Positions 1-6,508 of a stretch of 17,878 bases of DNA are shown here, piece by piece. The first letter of the stretch is position 1; the number at the start of each line of letters is the position of its first letter. Origin of the DNA: an uncultured bacterium (GTDB taxonomy: Bacteria > Patescibacteriota > Minisyncoccia > Phycocordibacterales > UBA9973); contig CAIVNB010000051.1 in NCBI GenBank assembly GCA_903907175.1, positions 1 to 17,878 of the forward strand, written 5' to 3'. Made by a program: the position numbers and the translations under genes. Below the pieces are notes generated by a model, which saw nothing but the letters and a program-made list of their open reading frames with translations, ran no database searches and was not told the DNA's origin.

Positions 1-837
1 ATGTGTTGCTATATACGATGGAATATCAAAGTTATTGTTTACCATTGATTTATTCACAAAATCGATATAATTATTTGAATTTTTTATTGTATCAGAAACG
101 AGCTTGGTTGTGTTGTATGTTTGTGTAATCAATGCTTCGATATCTGCGCTACTAGAATTCCTAGAAGTATTTTTATATTGCTCAAAAGTTGTGTTGTAAG
201 CATCATTGGCCAGATTGTAAGAACTAATTACGCTATCTCTATAGGTATTAGCTTTTTCACGATCGGCACTTCCAGTGGATTCAGCATATTTATAAATATA
301 TGTTCTACCAGTTGCATCGCTCTTAAAAAACATATTATTTAATCCTGTCATAATAGAAGGTAGGTCTAAAAAGGTGTTTGAAACACTATTGAAACCATCA
401 TCATGCGCTTTACTTAAATCAGCGTTCATATTACTAGCGGAATCTTGAATTTTTAGTTTTTCTAATGACAATTTTGCATTATCAAGACTAGCCTGTGCGT
501 CACGAATAGTTTTTTGGGCATCCGCTGTGTCAATTTGTGCGATAAGCGCACCATTACTAATTCTCTGCCCACTTTGCATCGGAAGATATGTTATTTCTCC
601 AGAAGCTTTTGGTTTTAAATCTATTTGGTTAGATGCTGAAACTTGTCCGGTGCCAGTAATAGCTTCGATAATAGTTCCTTTTTCTGCCTTAGAAGTTACA
701 TAACGTGTTTCTCCAGCGGTGCTTGTTATTTTCCCATATCCCCAATAGCCCGCATAGGTTATTACTATCAATACAATTATAGTAACTGTTTTATGAGTTC
801 CAATAAATTGTTTTATTTTATCAAAAAAGTTCTTCAT
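1..837 (-). CDS. HlyD/MacA-type periplasmic adaptor (membrane fusion protein), C-terminus beyond window
   Basis: The minus-strand frame is open from the ATG at 837-835 to the window edge, giving 279 residues with no stop. Residues about 17-34 form one membrane anchor after a short basic N-terminus. Residues about 46-105 look like a split barrel/lipoyl half (KGTIIEAITGTGQV, then ASGEITYLPMQSGQRISNGALIAQID), the standard HlyD/MacA start. From about 106 the chain becomes a long polar helical region with many Ala, Asp, Asn and Ser, as expected for the adaptor hairpin. Adaptors of this family link an inner-membrane ABC or RND pump to the outside, so a MacB-like ATPase/permease probably lies just beyond position 1. 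The start is 1 nt after the stop of the DUF5666-like gene, so the two are co-translated. Family is seen; the transported substrate is unknown. Confidence 0.85.
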   Translation of the reverse strand, partial: MKNFFDKIKQFIGTHKTVTIIVLIVITYAGYWGYGKITSTAGETRYVTSKAEKGTIIEAITGTGQVSASNQIDLKPKASGEITYLPMQSGQRISNGALIAQIDTADAQKTIRDAQASLDNAKLSLEKLKIQDSASNMNADLSKAHDDGFNSVSNTFLDLPSIMTGLNNMFFKSDATGRTYIYKYAESTGSADREKANTYRDSVISSYNLANDAYNTTFEQYKNTSRNSSSADIEALITQTYNTTKLVSDTIKNSNNYIDFVNKSMVNNNFDIPSYIATH

Positions 838-838
838 A

Positions 839-1327
839 TTATTTTATTATCGGGGTTCCTGATACAGGCATCCCAAGAGGCATTACTCTGATAAATTTTG
901 CTTCTATTTGTCCTTGACTATCTGGAGAGCCAATGACAACAATGAAATCATTCATCGAAAGGTCAGTTGTTTGTATGTCAGCTTTCATTTTTTGTATTTT
1001 TGTATCACTTTTTATCAAAATAACCTTTTCCGTATTGTCTTTATCTTGCACAATAATGGTCGGTAGTTCTATTTTGATAATTTTTCCGATTGCACCATGT
1101 GAATTTGGGAAATTATCTTTTCCAAATCCTTGACGGCCTGGCATCATTCCAAAATTTCTTTCATAATTATCTCCCCAAGCACGACCAAAAGATGCTTTGT
1201 GAAAACCCACCGAAACACCCATCGAAAAAATTAAAGTTAAGACTATTACAATTCCAATGCCATATAATATACCAACTAAAATTTTTGATTCAAAAACCTT
1301 TAACATTTTTTCATGTATTTTTTTCAT
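839..1327 (-). CDS. Membrane-anchored DUF5666-like (OB/beta-barrel) protein
   Basis: 162 residues. Residues about 16-40 are a transmembrane segment (ILVGILYGIGIVIVLTLIFS). A Gly/Phe/Asn-rich linker of about 45-80 follows, then a small beta domain of about 80-155 built from short strands: GKIIKIELPTIIVQDKD, VILIKSDTKI, FIVVIGSPDSQGQIEAKFI. That pattern (strand, TIIV, T.I, DFIVVIG, G.I.A..I) is how DUF5666-type domains look. The gene sits 1 nt upstream of an HlyD adaptor and 6 nt downstream of a two-helix membrane protein, so it probably acts outside the membrane together with the efflux adaptor. No catalytic residues are visible. The family assignment is by eye from strand pattern and context; the role is inference. 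Confidence 0.65.
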   Translation of the reverse strand: MKKIHEKMLKVFESKILVGILYGIGIVIVLTLIFSMGVSVGFHKASFGRAWGDNYERNFGMMPGRQGFGKDNFPNSHGAIGKIIKIELPTIIVQDKDNTEKVILIKSDTKIQKMKADIQTTDLSMNDFIVVIGSPDSQGQIEAKFIRVMPLGMPVSGTPIIK

Positions 1328-1333
1328 ATATAT

Positions 1334-1750
1334 TTATGCTATTCCGTAGGGTTGTCCTACTCGATTATTATTAATAATTTGTTTAATTACATAGTGTAGA
1401 GACAAAAAGAAAACGAATATGAGAGTAAGTGCATAGATTATACTCATAGCAGGTAATGATTCTGCAATTGAGAAAGCAAACTCTTTCCAATAGGCAGAAA
1501 ATATTCCACCTTTTGAAAATGCTAAAGATAGGTACTCATAAAATCCAGATTGCGTAAAATCATTAGCCAGTATTTTGAACATTGGGATTAATCCTAAAAG
1601 GGAAGCAACTCCAACAATAGAGTATGATGTTATTTTGAAATAAGCGATACGCCTGTTGTGAGCAATTATTTTGCTCCAGATTTTATCGCCCAACTCTTTA
1701 TTTGGCTTATATTTCACTTGATTAAATACACTTTTTATATTTTCTTCCAT
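1334..1750 (-). CDS. Two-helix membrane protein, possible anti-sigma factor
   Basis: 138 residues. The N-terminal 35 or so residues are polar and basic (FNQVKYKPNKELGDKIWSKI) and would be cytoplasmic. Membrane helices follow at about 38-62 and 97-122, with a short outside loop between. I do not recognise a named family. A small cytoplasmic head before membrane helices, in the same operon as an ECF sigma factor, is the plan of a transmembrane anti-sigma factor. Here the sigma gene is about 3.5 kb upstream rather than adjacent. The 37-nt gap before this gene is the largest inside the operon and holds TATA-like -10 candidates on the minus strand (1761-1754), so an internal promoter is possible. 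Function is inference only. Confidence 0.6.
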   Translation of the reverse strand: MEENIKSVFNQVKYKPNKELGDKIWSKIIAHNRRIAYFKITSYSIVGVASLLGLIPMFKILANDFTQSGFYEYLSLAFSKGGIFSAYWKEFAFSIAESLPAMSIIYALTLIFVFFLSLHYVIKQIINNNRVGQPYGIA

Positions 1751-1787
1751 ACTAGTATATACGCGGGTAGTCTCTATTTTGGTGCAG

Positions 1788-2423
1788 TTAATCTAAAAAC
1801 ATGGATCTTTCTTTTTTAAAGAAAAATTCAGCCATATGGAAAATAGTATAAGTTATGAAGAATGCAGCCAAGACATCGATGGAATAATGTAAGTGTCCCA
1901 TTAGAACAACAGCACCAAAAATAAGTGAGGAAGTTATGAAAATATAACGTAATTCTTTTTCTCTCCAAAAAATTAGAGCCATTAAAAATGGAAGACCTGT
2001 GTGTCCTGAGAAAAAGAGATCTCCACCGAAAGTAAATTTACTAAAGAAATCACTACTACTAATGATTGCTTGTGTTGGAAAAGGTCCTATATGAGTAAGG
2101 CTTATAAATATTGATCTAACAACAACGAACAGAGCGATACTTTTTAAAGTGAAAGGAATTTTTTTGGGGTTGTAGAGTAAAACTAACCCAGCAAAAGTCC
2201 AAAAAATAACTGGACCATAAATAAAAATTGCATCTACATCAAAAACACGGATGTTACTCAAAATAATATCAGTAACAGGTAAGCTAGCCTTTTCTGTGGC
2301 GTAAGTGCCAGCAATAAAATTTATAACGAGACTTATAAAAAGAAAAAGAAGACCAACTAAAAGTGAGGTAACAAAATTTCTGTCTTTGAAAGAGTTATTA
2401 AATTTTTGGAACCAAACTTTCAT
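1788..2423 (-). CDS. PAP2-superfamily membrane phosphatase/phosphotransferase, sphingomyelin-synthase-like motifs
   Basis: 211 residues with about six hydrophobic segments (roughly 18-38, 66-84, 92-110, 143-153, 160-175, 182-200). The catalytic motifs are clear: GGDLFFSGHT at 133-142 with His141, and HLHYSIDV at 177-184 with His179 and Asp183. These two blocks match the C3 (GD..FSGHT) and C4 (HY(S/T)(I)DV) motifs of the PAP2 branch that includes sphingomyelin synthases, rather than the classic KX6RP-PSGH-SRX5HX3D phosphatases. Such enzymes hydrolyse or transfer phospho-head groups at the membrane surface. The start overlaps the stop of the upstream nucleotidyltransferase as ATGA (2420-2423), so the two are translationally coupled. 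Substrate unknown; a lipid or polyprenyl phosphate is the natural guess. Confidence 0.8.
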   Translation of the reverse strand: MKVWFQKFNNSFKDRNFVTSLLVGLLFLFISLVINFIAGTYATEKASLPVTDIILSNIRVFDVDAIFIYGPVIFWTFAGLVLLYNPKKIPFTLKSIALFVVVRSIFISLTHIGPFPTQAIISSSDFFSKFTFGGDLFFSGHTGLPFLMALIFWREKELRYIFITSSLIFGAVVLMGHLHYSIDVLAAFFITYTIFHMAEFFFKKERSMFLD

Positions 2424-2851
2424 GATTGTTTCTTGTGGAAGTCGATTATTCTTTTTCTTAAATTTGTTGAAGAATAATTATGGCTTCGACTATTAAATAT
2501 TATCTTAATAGGTAAATTTTTGCCAGTGTAATTTTTATTTTTCCAGTCTTCTCCCAAAAAACGAATATCGGGCATTATTGTTTTTAGCAGTTTTATTAAA
2601 TCCTCTTCGGTCTTATAATGCATGATTTTATCAATGTATTTACAAGCCTCAAGTTGTATTTTTCTTTCTTTAAGAGATTGGATAGGTTTATTTTTTTCTT
2701 TTCGATCAATCGATGGGTCAGATTGCAATCCGACAATTAAATAATCACATTTTTCTTTTATTTCTCGAAACATCAAATAGTGTCCAGCATGAGTAAGATC
2801 AAATGACCCACAAGTAAAACCTACTATTTTTTTATTGTTTTTTTCTTTCAT
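2420..2851 (-). CDS. Cytidylyltransferase-like nucleotidyltransferase (TagD/RfaE C-terminal type)
   Basis: 143 residues from the ATG at 2851. The N-terminal Rossmann motif GSFDLTHAGH (15-24) carries the HxGH nucleotide-binding signature. SDPS follows at 44-47, KERKIQL at 61-67, and YSSTNLRKRI at 126-135 takes the place of the RTEGISTT-type motif. This is the single-domain layout of glycerol-3-phosphate cytidylyltransferase (TagD) and of the ADP-heptose RfaE C-terminal domain, which make NDP-activated alcohols or sugars from a phosphate ester and NTP. A longer reading frame reaches a TTG at 2896, but that would overlap the upstream glycosyltransferase by 43 nt; the ATG lies 2 nt after that gene's stop and begins just before the first strand, so I choose it. 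Exact nucleotide and substrate cannot be read from sequence. Confidence 0.85.
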   Translation of the reverse strand: MKEKNNKKIVGFTCGSFDLTHAGHYLMFREIKEKCDYLIVGLQSDPSIDRKEKNKPIQSLKERKIQLEACKYIDKIMHYKTEEDLIKLLKTIMPDIRFLGEDWKNKNYTGKNLPIKIIFNSRSHNYSSTNLRKRIIDFHKKQS

Positions 2852-2853
2852 TT

Positions 2854-3855
2854 TTATTTTAAATTCTTTAAGAAAGTTTCTGCGGAATTTTCCCAAGAGA
2901 AAAGCAGTGCCTTTTCACGGCAAACTCTCTTGTCTAATTTTAAACATTCTATGGCCGCTTTTGCAAGGTCTTCGTCTAAAAAACCATCAACGCCATGAGA
3001 AAGAATATCTTTCGGTCCCATTACATTATGGGCAGCAACGGGAATTCCACAAGCCAATGCTTCTACGATAGTAAGTCCAAAAGTATCAGTTCTAGAAGGG
3101 AACACTAAGACATCACTTTGTGATAAAAGGTTCACGAGCTCTTGACCAGTTTTTGTTCCTACAAAAATGGCTTTATTCCCATAAACTTGCTCGAGTTGTT
3201 TCCTTTGTGGGCCATCTCCAATAACTAATTTTGTTCCAGGTAAGTCACATTTTAAAAATTCTCCCACATTTTTTTCTTTTGCTAGTCTTCCCAAATAAGT
3301 AAAAATCGGTTTTGGGTAGATAGAAAGAATCCCCTCTGGTTTTTTAAAGAAGTTGATATCAACACCGAGTGGGCATATCACTATGTTTTTATATCCTTTT
3401 TCTTCTAACTCTTTTTTTAAGCTTAGAGTACTTACCATTACTGCTTCTGATCTTCCATGGAACCATCGCAAATACGATTTTGTAATTTTAAAAAAAAATT
3501 TACTAACTCTTTCTTTTAAATAAAGATCGTAATGAGTGTGGTAGGAAGTTGTAAATTTAATTTTGTTTTTTACACAAATCATACGAGCTTTTAGCCCAAG
3601 TGATCCTTCGGTCACAATATGAATGTGGTCAGGTTTTTCTTTTAAGATTGCTTTCTTCATCTTTCTTCCTGGAAATAATGAGAAATATACTTCTGGGAAA
3701 TATGGAGCCAATGAAAATGAGAAAAATAGTCCGTGGTGTATTATTTCTATTTTACAATCCTTCTTTTCAAGAATTTCAATTGTTTTTTGAAGAGAAGTTA
3801 TCACCCCGCTTACTTGGGAAAATGAGTTGTCATTGATAATAAGAATTTTTTTCAT
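2854..3855 (-). CDS. Glycosyltransferase family 4 (GT-B fold)
   Basis: 333 residues. The N-terminal domain begins MKKILIINDNSFSQVSGV, with the acceptor-side G(V)xxS loop near 16-21, and has HTHYDLY at 106-112. The C-terminal domain has GRLAKEKN (189-196), VIGDGP (211-216) and the nucleotide-sugar motif TDTFGLTIVEALACGIPV (256-273; Glu265 in the E..G/E7E position). It is followed by GPKDI. The TDTFG...EA.A.G.PV...GP.D block resembles alpha-glycosyltransferases that decorate membrane lipids (SqdX/PimB/DgtA-like GT4), so a UDP- or GDP-sugar donor and a lipid acceptor are likely. It lacks membrane helices and would be peripheral. It lies 3 nt downstream of the GT2 gene and 2 nt upstream of the nucleotidyltransferase. 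Family is firm; sugar and acceptor are not. Confidence 0.88.
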   Translation of the reverse strand: MKKILIINDNSFSQVSGVITSLQKTIEILEKKDCKIEIIHHGLFFSFSLAPYFPEVYFSLFPGRKMKKAILKEKPDHIHIVTEGSLGLKARMICVKNKIKFTTSYHTHYDLYLKERVSKFFFKITKSYLRWFHGRSEAVMVSTLSLKKELEEKGYKNIVICPLGVDINFFKKPEGILSIYPKPIFTYLGRLAKEKNVGEFLKCDLPGTKLVIGDGPQRKQLEQVYGNKAIFVGTKTGQELVNLLSQSDVLVFPSRTDTFGLTIVEALACGIPVAAHNVMGPKDILSHGVDGFLDEDLAKAAIECLKLDKRVCREKALLFSWENSAETFLKNLK

Positions 3856-3858
3856 AAT

Positions 3859-4575
3859 TTACCTAATTACTTTCCACTCTTTGCTGTGCGATTTCCCCCA
3901 AAAAAGAACAGAAAAACCATTTAACATCCATTCTGTTAAAAGTTTTGTCCAGCCTATCTTGTGCGCCCTACGCCCAGTGTGATAAATTGTAAGATCTTTT
4001 ACAAAATAAGTTCTTCCGATTTTTGCTATTCTTCTAAAAAAATCATAGTCCTCTGAAGCTACTAAATCTTCTCTATATCCGCCTACTTTTTCAAATATTT
4101 CTCTTCGAACCATTTGAAATTCTCCAACAGCTGCCCCAACTCCTAGATAATTGTTTAAGACTAGATTATAAAAATTAAACATTTTGAAAATGATTTTATC
4201 AGCGAGAGTTTCGTCTTCTTTAAACACTCTAATTGAGACTGTCAGTCCTACAAGATTTTTATCAGACTTAAAAAAGTCTTCTGCTTTCTCAAAAAAAGAG
4301 TTTATCTCTGGAATATATACATCTGCATCAAGAAAAACCAGATAATCTCCAAGAGAAGCCTTAGCTCCATCATTTTTCCCAATACTAATTCTTTGGATAC
4401 TTCCTTCTTTTGGTTCTATCACAGTAGCATAATGGCTAGCAATAGAAATTGTTTTATCGGTGCTTTTTCCGTCAGAAACGATTATTTCTTTTTCGCCTGT
4501 ATATAGAGATATACAACGTAATGTTTTTTCAATTACCTTCTCTTCGTTTTTGGTTGGGATTATAAAGGAAATCAT
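3859..4575 (-). CDS. Glycosyltransferase family 2 (GT-A fold)
   Basis: 238 residues from the ATG at 4575. The fold starts MISFIIPTKNEE, followed by VSDGKSTDKT (33-42) and the metal-binding DxD in FLDADVYIP (81-89; Asp83 and Asp85). The base motif appears as ASEDYDFFRR (173-182; Glu175-Asp176). These are all the GT-A landmarks. The C-terminal 30 residues are aromatic and basic (LLTEWMLNGFSVLFWGKSH) and could lie on the membrane. A TTG at 4584 would add three residues and overlap the DedA stop; the ATG 1 nt after that stop gives the usual GT2 N-terminus and is preferred. It is sandwiched between the DedA-like and GT4 genes, so the two glycosyltransferases probably act in sequence on one glycan or glycolipid. 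Confidence 0.88.
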   Translation of the reverse strand: MISFIIPTKNEEKVIEKTLRCISLYTGEKEIIVSDGKSTDKTISIASHYATVIEPKEGSIQRISIGKNDGAKASLGDYLVFLDADVYIPEINSFFEKAEDFFKSDKNLVGLTVSIRVFKEDETLADKIIFKMFNFYNLVLNNYLGVGAAVGEFQMVRREIFEKVGGYREDLVASEDYDFFRRIAKIGRTYFVKDLTIYHTGRRAHKIGWTKLLTEWMLNGFSVLFWGKSHSKEWKVIR

Positions 4576-4576
4576 A

Positions 4577-5173
4577 TTATCCAATTATTACACGTTTTAT
4601 ATACTTAGTAAAATAATATGTAGAAATTCCCATAACTACGATAGCACCTACTACGAAATATATTTTCATAGTATCGGCAATGGAATTATATAATTGACCA
4701 AAGAAATATCCTACCGACAGCAAGACACTTACGAGAATAATTTCACCGAGAAAATTTAACATAAGGAATTTTTTTAAAGAAACACGAGTAGCCCCGGCAG
4801 CCATGAGGGTTGCAAGCGACATGCCGAATCCTATAGTTATTTTAGATATCAGCAATATTTTTACGTGATACTTGTGGAAAAGTCCCTTTGCGTTTTCAAA
4901 TACTTCTGGGGTTATTTTTATAAACTTTCCATATTTTTTTATAAACGGTCCAGCAAAAAAGTAACCAATATAATACCAAACAACATCTCCAACAAGGTCT
5001 CCAGCTAGAATTACTATAAATGCTGTTGTGAGGTCGAAAAATTTTATGTGAATTAAAATTCCAGAGGCGACCATCAGAATTGGGCCCTCAATTACAATTC
5101 CAAGAAAAAGAAGCAGGTATTTATAACCAACTAGAAACAATAAAAAGTTAGGAAGCAATGAAGTTAATGACAT
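4577..5173 (-). CDS. DedA/SNARE-associated family integral membrane protein
   Basis: 198 residues, mostly hydrophobic. The N-terminal re-entrant part carries IVIEGPILMVASGIL (26-40, the conserved Glu-Gly-Pro region). The hallmark GDLVGDVVWYYIGY (58-71) follows, then the charged stretch FIKKYGKF (77-84). The second half has KITIGFGMSLATLMAAGATRV (111-131) and two or three more helices ending in a basic tail. DedA proteins are described as undecaprenyl-phosphate or phospholipid translocases/scramblases. That role suits a neighbourhood of glycosyltransferases and a lipid-phosphate enzyme, moving lipid carriers or products across the membrane. The Arg usually found before the I-P motif of the second half appears replaced by Lys111, so strict function could differ. 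It starts 30 nt after the sigma factor stop. Confidence 0.85.
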   Translation of the reverse strand: MSLTSLLPNFLLFLVGYKYLLLFLGIVIEGPILMVASGILIHIKFFDLTTAFIVILAGDLVGDVVWYYIGYFFAGPFIKKYGKFIKITPEVFENAKGLFHKYHVKILLISKITIGFGMSLATLMAAGATRVSLKKFLMLNFLGEIILVSVLLSVGYFFGQLYNSIADTMKIYFVVGAIVVMGISTYYFTKYIKRVIIG

Positions 5174-5203
5174 AATTTTGTGGTAGTAAACTATTACAAT
5201 ATA

Positions 5204-5785
5204 TTATATTATCATTTCCCGCAATTTTATAATTGCGCGGTGGTGATAACTTTTTACAGTATTTTGTGGTTTTCCTAAAATCTTTCCTACTTCTTCAAAG
5301 GTCATTTCTTCTTGGTAGTGAAGAACTAGAACAATTTTATAATTTTCAGGGAGTTTATCTATCAATTTATTTAAAAGCTCTTTATCTTGTAATTTCTGTA
5401 GTATTTCATCTGGAAGCAAACTCTCATCCTGTATATTTTCTGAAAAGACATAATCATTATTTTTATCTTCCAAATCGGAAAAGGAAAGAATTTTATTCTT
5501 TCCCTCAGGATTTTTTGATTTTCGCCAAAAGTCAACAATAGTATTTTTGGCAACAACAAAAAGCCAAGTTTTAAAACTGGATTTTTCAATATCAAAAGCG
5601 TTTAAATTTTTCCAGATTTTTATAAACACATCTTGAATAATGTCAGGCGTATTTTCTTTATCAGTTAAACGAACAGTGAAATTGTAAAGTGAGGGAGTGT
5701 ATTTGTCGATTAATTCCTTAAATACCTCTCTATTTCCACCCTTATATAAATTAATGATTTCTTCGTCAGTTTTCTCAAAAGCCAT
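5204..5785 (-). CDS. ECF-type sigma-70 family RNA polymerase sigma factor
   Basis: 193 residues. Region 2 spans about 20-92, with DIIQDVFIKIWKNL (48-61) and the -10 recognition helix TWLFVVAKNTIVDFWRK (73-89). An acidic linker of about 100-135 follows. Region 4 spans about 138-190, with LPENYKIVLVLHYQEEMTF (145-163) and the helix-turn-helix EEVGKILGKPQNTVKSYHHR (164-183). There is no region 1.1 or 3, so it is an ECF-size alternative sigma factor that recruits RNA polymerase to a special promoter set. It is the first gene of a nine-gene minus-strand run and probably drives or tunes that run, perhaps in response to envelope stress. An extended -10 sits exactly 6 nt before its ATG. No anti-sigma gene is adjacent; the two-helix protein at 1334-1750 is a candidate. 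Confidence 0.93.
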   Translation of the reverse strand: MAFEKTDEEIINLYKGGNREVFKELIDKYTPSLYNFTVRLTDKENTPDIIQDVFIKIWKNLNAFDIEKSSFKTWLFVVAKNTIVDFWRKSKNPEGKNKILSFSDLEDKNNDYVFSENIQDESLLPDEILQKLQDKELLNKLIDKLPENYKIVLVLHYQEEMTFEEVGKILGKPQNTVKSYHHRAIIKLREMII

Positions 5786-5791
5786 AATATA

Positions 5792-5800
5792 AATGTAACA
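5792..5800 (-). promoter_or_regulatory. Extended -10 of the sigma-factor operon
   Basis: Minus-strand TGT-TACATT, followed by exactly 6 nt and then the ATG at 5785. The hexamer matches TATAAT at 4 of 6 positions and has the upstream TG. With normal spacing, +1 would be the A of the ATG (leaderless). The upstream half lies against the 3' end of tRNA-Arg, so read-through from that tRNA promoter is also possible. Confidence 0.45.
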
Positions 5801-5808
5801 CAGTATTG

Positions 5809-5880
5809 TCCTCTCGGCAGGAATCGAACCTGCATCATAACTTCCGCAAAGTTACGTCCTATCCATTGAACGACGAGAGG
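5809..5880 (-). tRNA. tRNA-Arg, anticodon GCG
   Basis: The cloverleaf reads on the minus strand. Acceptor CCTCTCG (5880-5874) pairs with CGAGAGG (5816-5810). The D stem is GTTC/GGAC, the anticodon stem TAACT/AGTTA with loop TTGCGGA, and the T stem GCAGG/CCTGC with loop TTCGATT. The discriminator is A at 5809. The anticodon is GCG, which reads CGC and CGU arginine codons. No CCA is encoded, so a CCA-adding enzyme is needed. Most bacteria use ACG (inosine) here. Confidence 0.95.
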
Positions 5881-5890
5881 GGGTATTTGT

Positions 5891-5899
5891 AGATTAGCA
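5891..5899 (-). promoter_or_regulatory. Promoter of tRNA-Arg(GCG), extended -10
   Basis: Minus-strand TGC-TAATCT lies 10 nt before the tRNA 5' end, putting +1 about 4 nt upstream of the mature tRNA. A weak -35 candidate TTGTTT (5918-5913) is 16 nt upstream of the hexamer. The element lies between the stop of the 5921-6406 gene and the tRNA. Confidence 0.5.
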
Positions 5900-5920
5900 G
5901 TTTTTGATAAAAAAACAAAG

Positions 5921-6406
5921 TTAAAAACCGAGAGCTTCCATTATTTTTTCTGAGGGATGTTCTTTCATTTCTTGTTCGAGGACGTTGTGTGCCAACATCA
6001 TATTGTGGATTTTTACAACAGAAGATTCTTCGATTGGAACTGAAAAGATGGGCACAAGTAATCTTTCTGATTTTATGAAAAGAGCTGGAGGCATTATTTT
6101 ACCTTCATCTGATAATGGTTTCTGTACCCAGAAGGCTTTTATTTTTTCATAAAGATAAATACGATTTCTGATTTTCAATCCTTTCTTATTTAATTCATAA
6201 AAAACCATATCAGGTTTTTTAATTGCAAAAACACCGAGAAGTATTCCTCCTACAATCAGAAGTATTGCAAAAAAATAATTTCCAAAAAGAATTGCAGCGA
6301 GAGAACTTGCAACTACAATAACTCCAAGAGCCCAGAACCAATCTGGATGACGTTCCTTTTCTTCATATTCAAGAGCAGACCATGAAATTGTCTCTTCATT
6401 TTCCAT
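5921..6406 (-). CDS. Small membrane protein with C-terminal PH-like domain, conserved hypothetical
   Basis: 161 residues. A cytoplasmic leader, ISWSALEYEEKERHPDWFWALG (7-28), precedes two membrane helices at about 25-41 and 44-61. A soluble domain follows with strands VFYELNKKGLKIRNRIYLYEKIKAF (68-92) and LFIKSERLLVPIFSVPIEE (109-127), and a final helix. The strand pattern around 'ELNKKGLKI' and 'YEKIKAFWV' is that of bacterial PH-like domains behind a membrane hairpin. The WS..EYEE.ERHPDWFWALG leader is one I associate with Parcubacteria; I know no assigned function. It is expressed alone from a strong-looking promoter at 6414-6443 and is not tightly linked to its neighbours. Confidence 0.75.
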   Translation of the reverse strand: MENEETISWSALEYEEKERHPDWFWALGVIVVASSLAAILFGNYFFAILLIVGGILLGVFAIKKPDMVFYELNKKGLKIRNRIYLYEKIKAFWVQKPLSDEGKIMPPALFIKSERLLVPIFSVPIEESSVVKIHNMMLAHNVLEQEMKEHPSEKIMEALGF

Positions 6407-6413
6407 TAGTTAA

Positions 6414-6443
6414 ATTATACCACCCCGTAGTGAATTTTAGCAA
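6414..6443 (-). promoter_or_regulatory. Promoter of the 5921-6406 gene
   Basis: On the minus strand a perfect extended -10, TGG-TATAAT (6422-6414), is followed by 7 nt and the ATG at 6406. A -35 candidate TTGCTA (6443-6438, 4 of 6) has an 18-nt spacer. The expected +1 at 6407 leaves a leader of only about 1 nt, so translation would be essentially leaderless. Confidence 0.65.
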
Positions 6444-6508
6444 CGCACAAAAGACATAAATTTATACTATTAGAATCTTTTTGTTATTAAATAATGGTAT
6501 TTCTAAAG

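Noticed and set aside
121..342. 73-aa plus-strand reading frame, and a similar one at 643-891
   Set aside because: They lie wholly inside the HlyD adaptor on the other strand, with no family features; shadows of a real gene.
933..1374. Plus-strand frames of 66 and 94 aa
   Set aside because: Antisense to the DUF5666-like and two-helix genes; composition follows the complement of those genes.
2852..2896. Longer N-terminus for the nucleotidyltransferase from a TTG at 2896
   Set aside because: It would overlap the GT4 gene by 43 nt; the ATG at 2851 lies 2 nt after that stop and gives the normal family start.
4576..4584. TTG start for the GT2 gene
   Set aside because: It adds only three residues and overlaps the DedA stop; ATG at 4575 gives MISFIIPTKNEE, the family-typical start.
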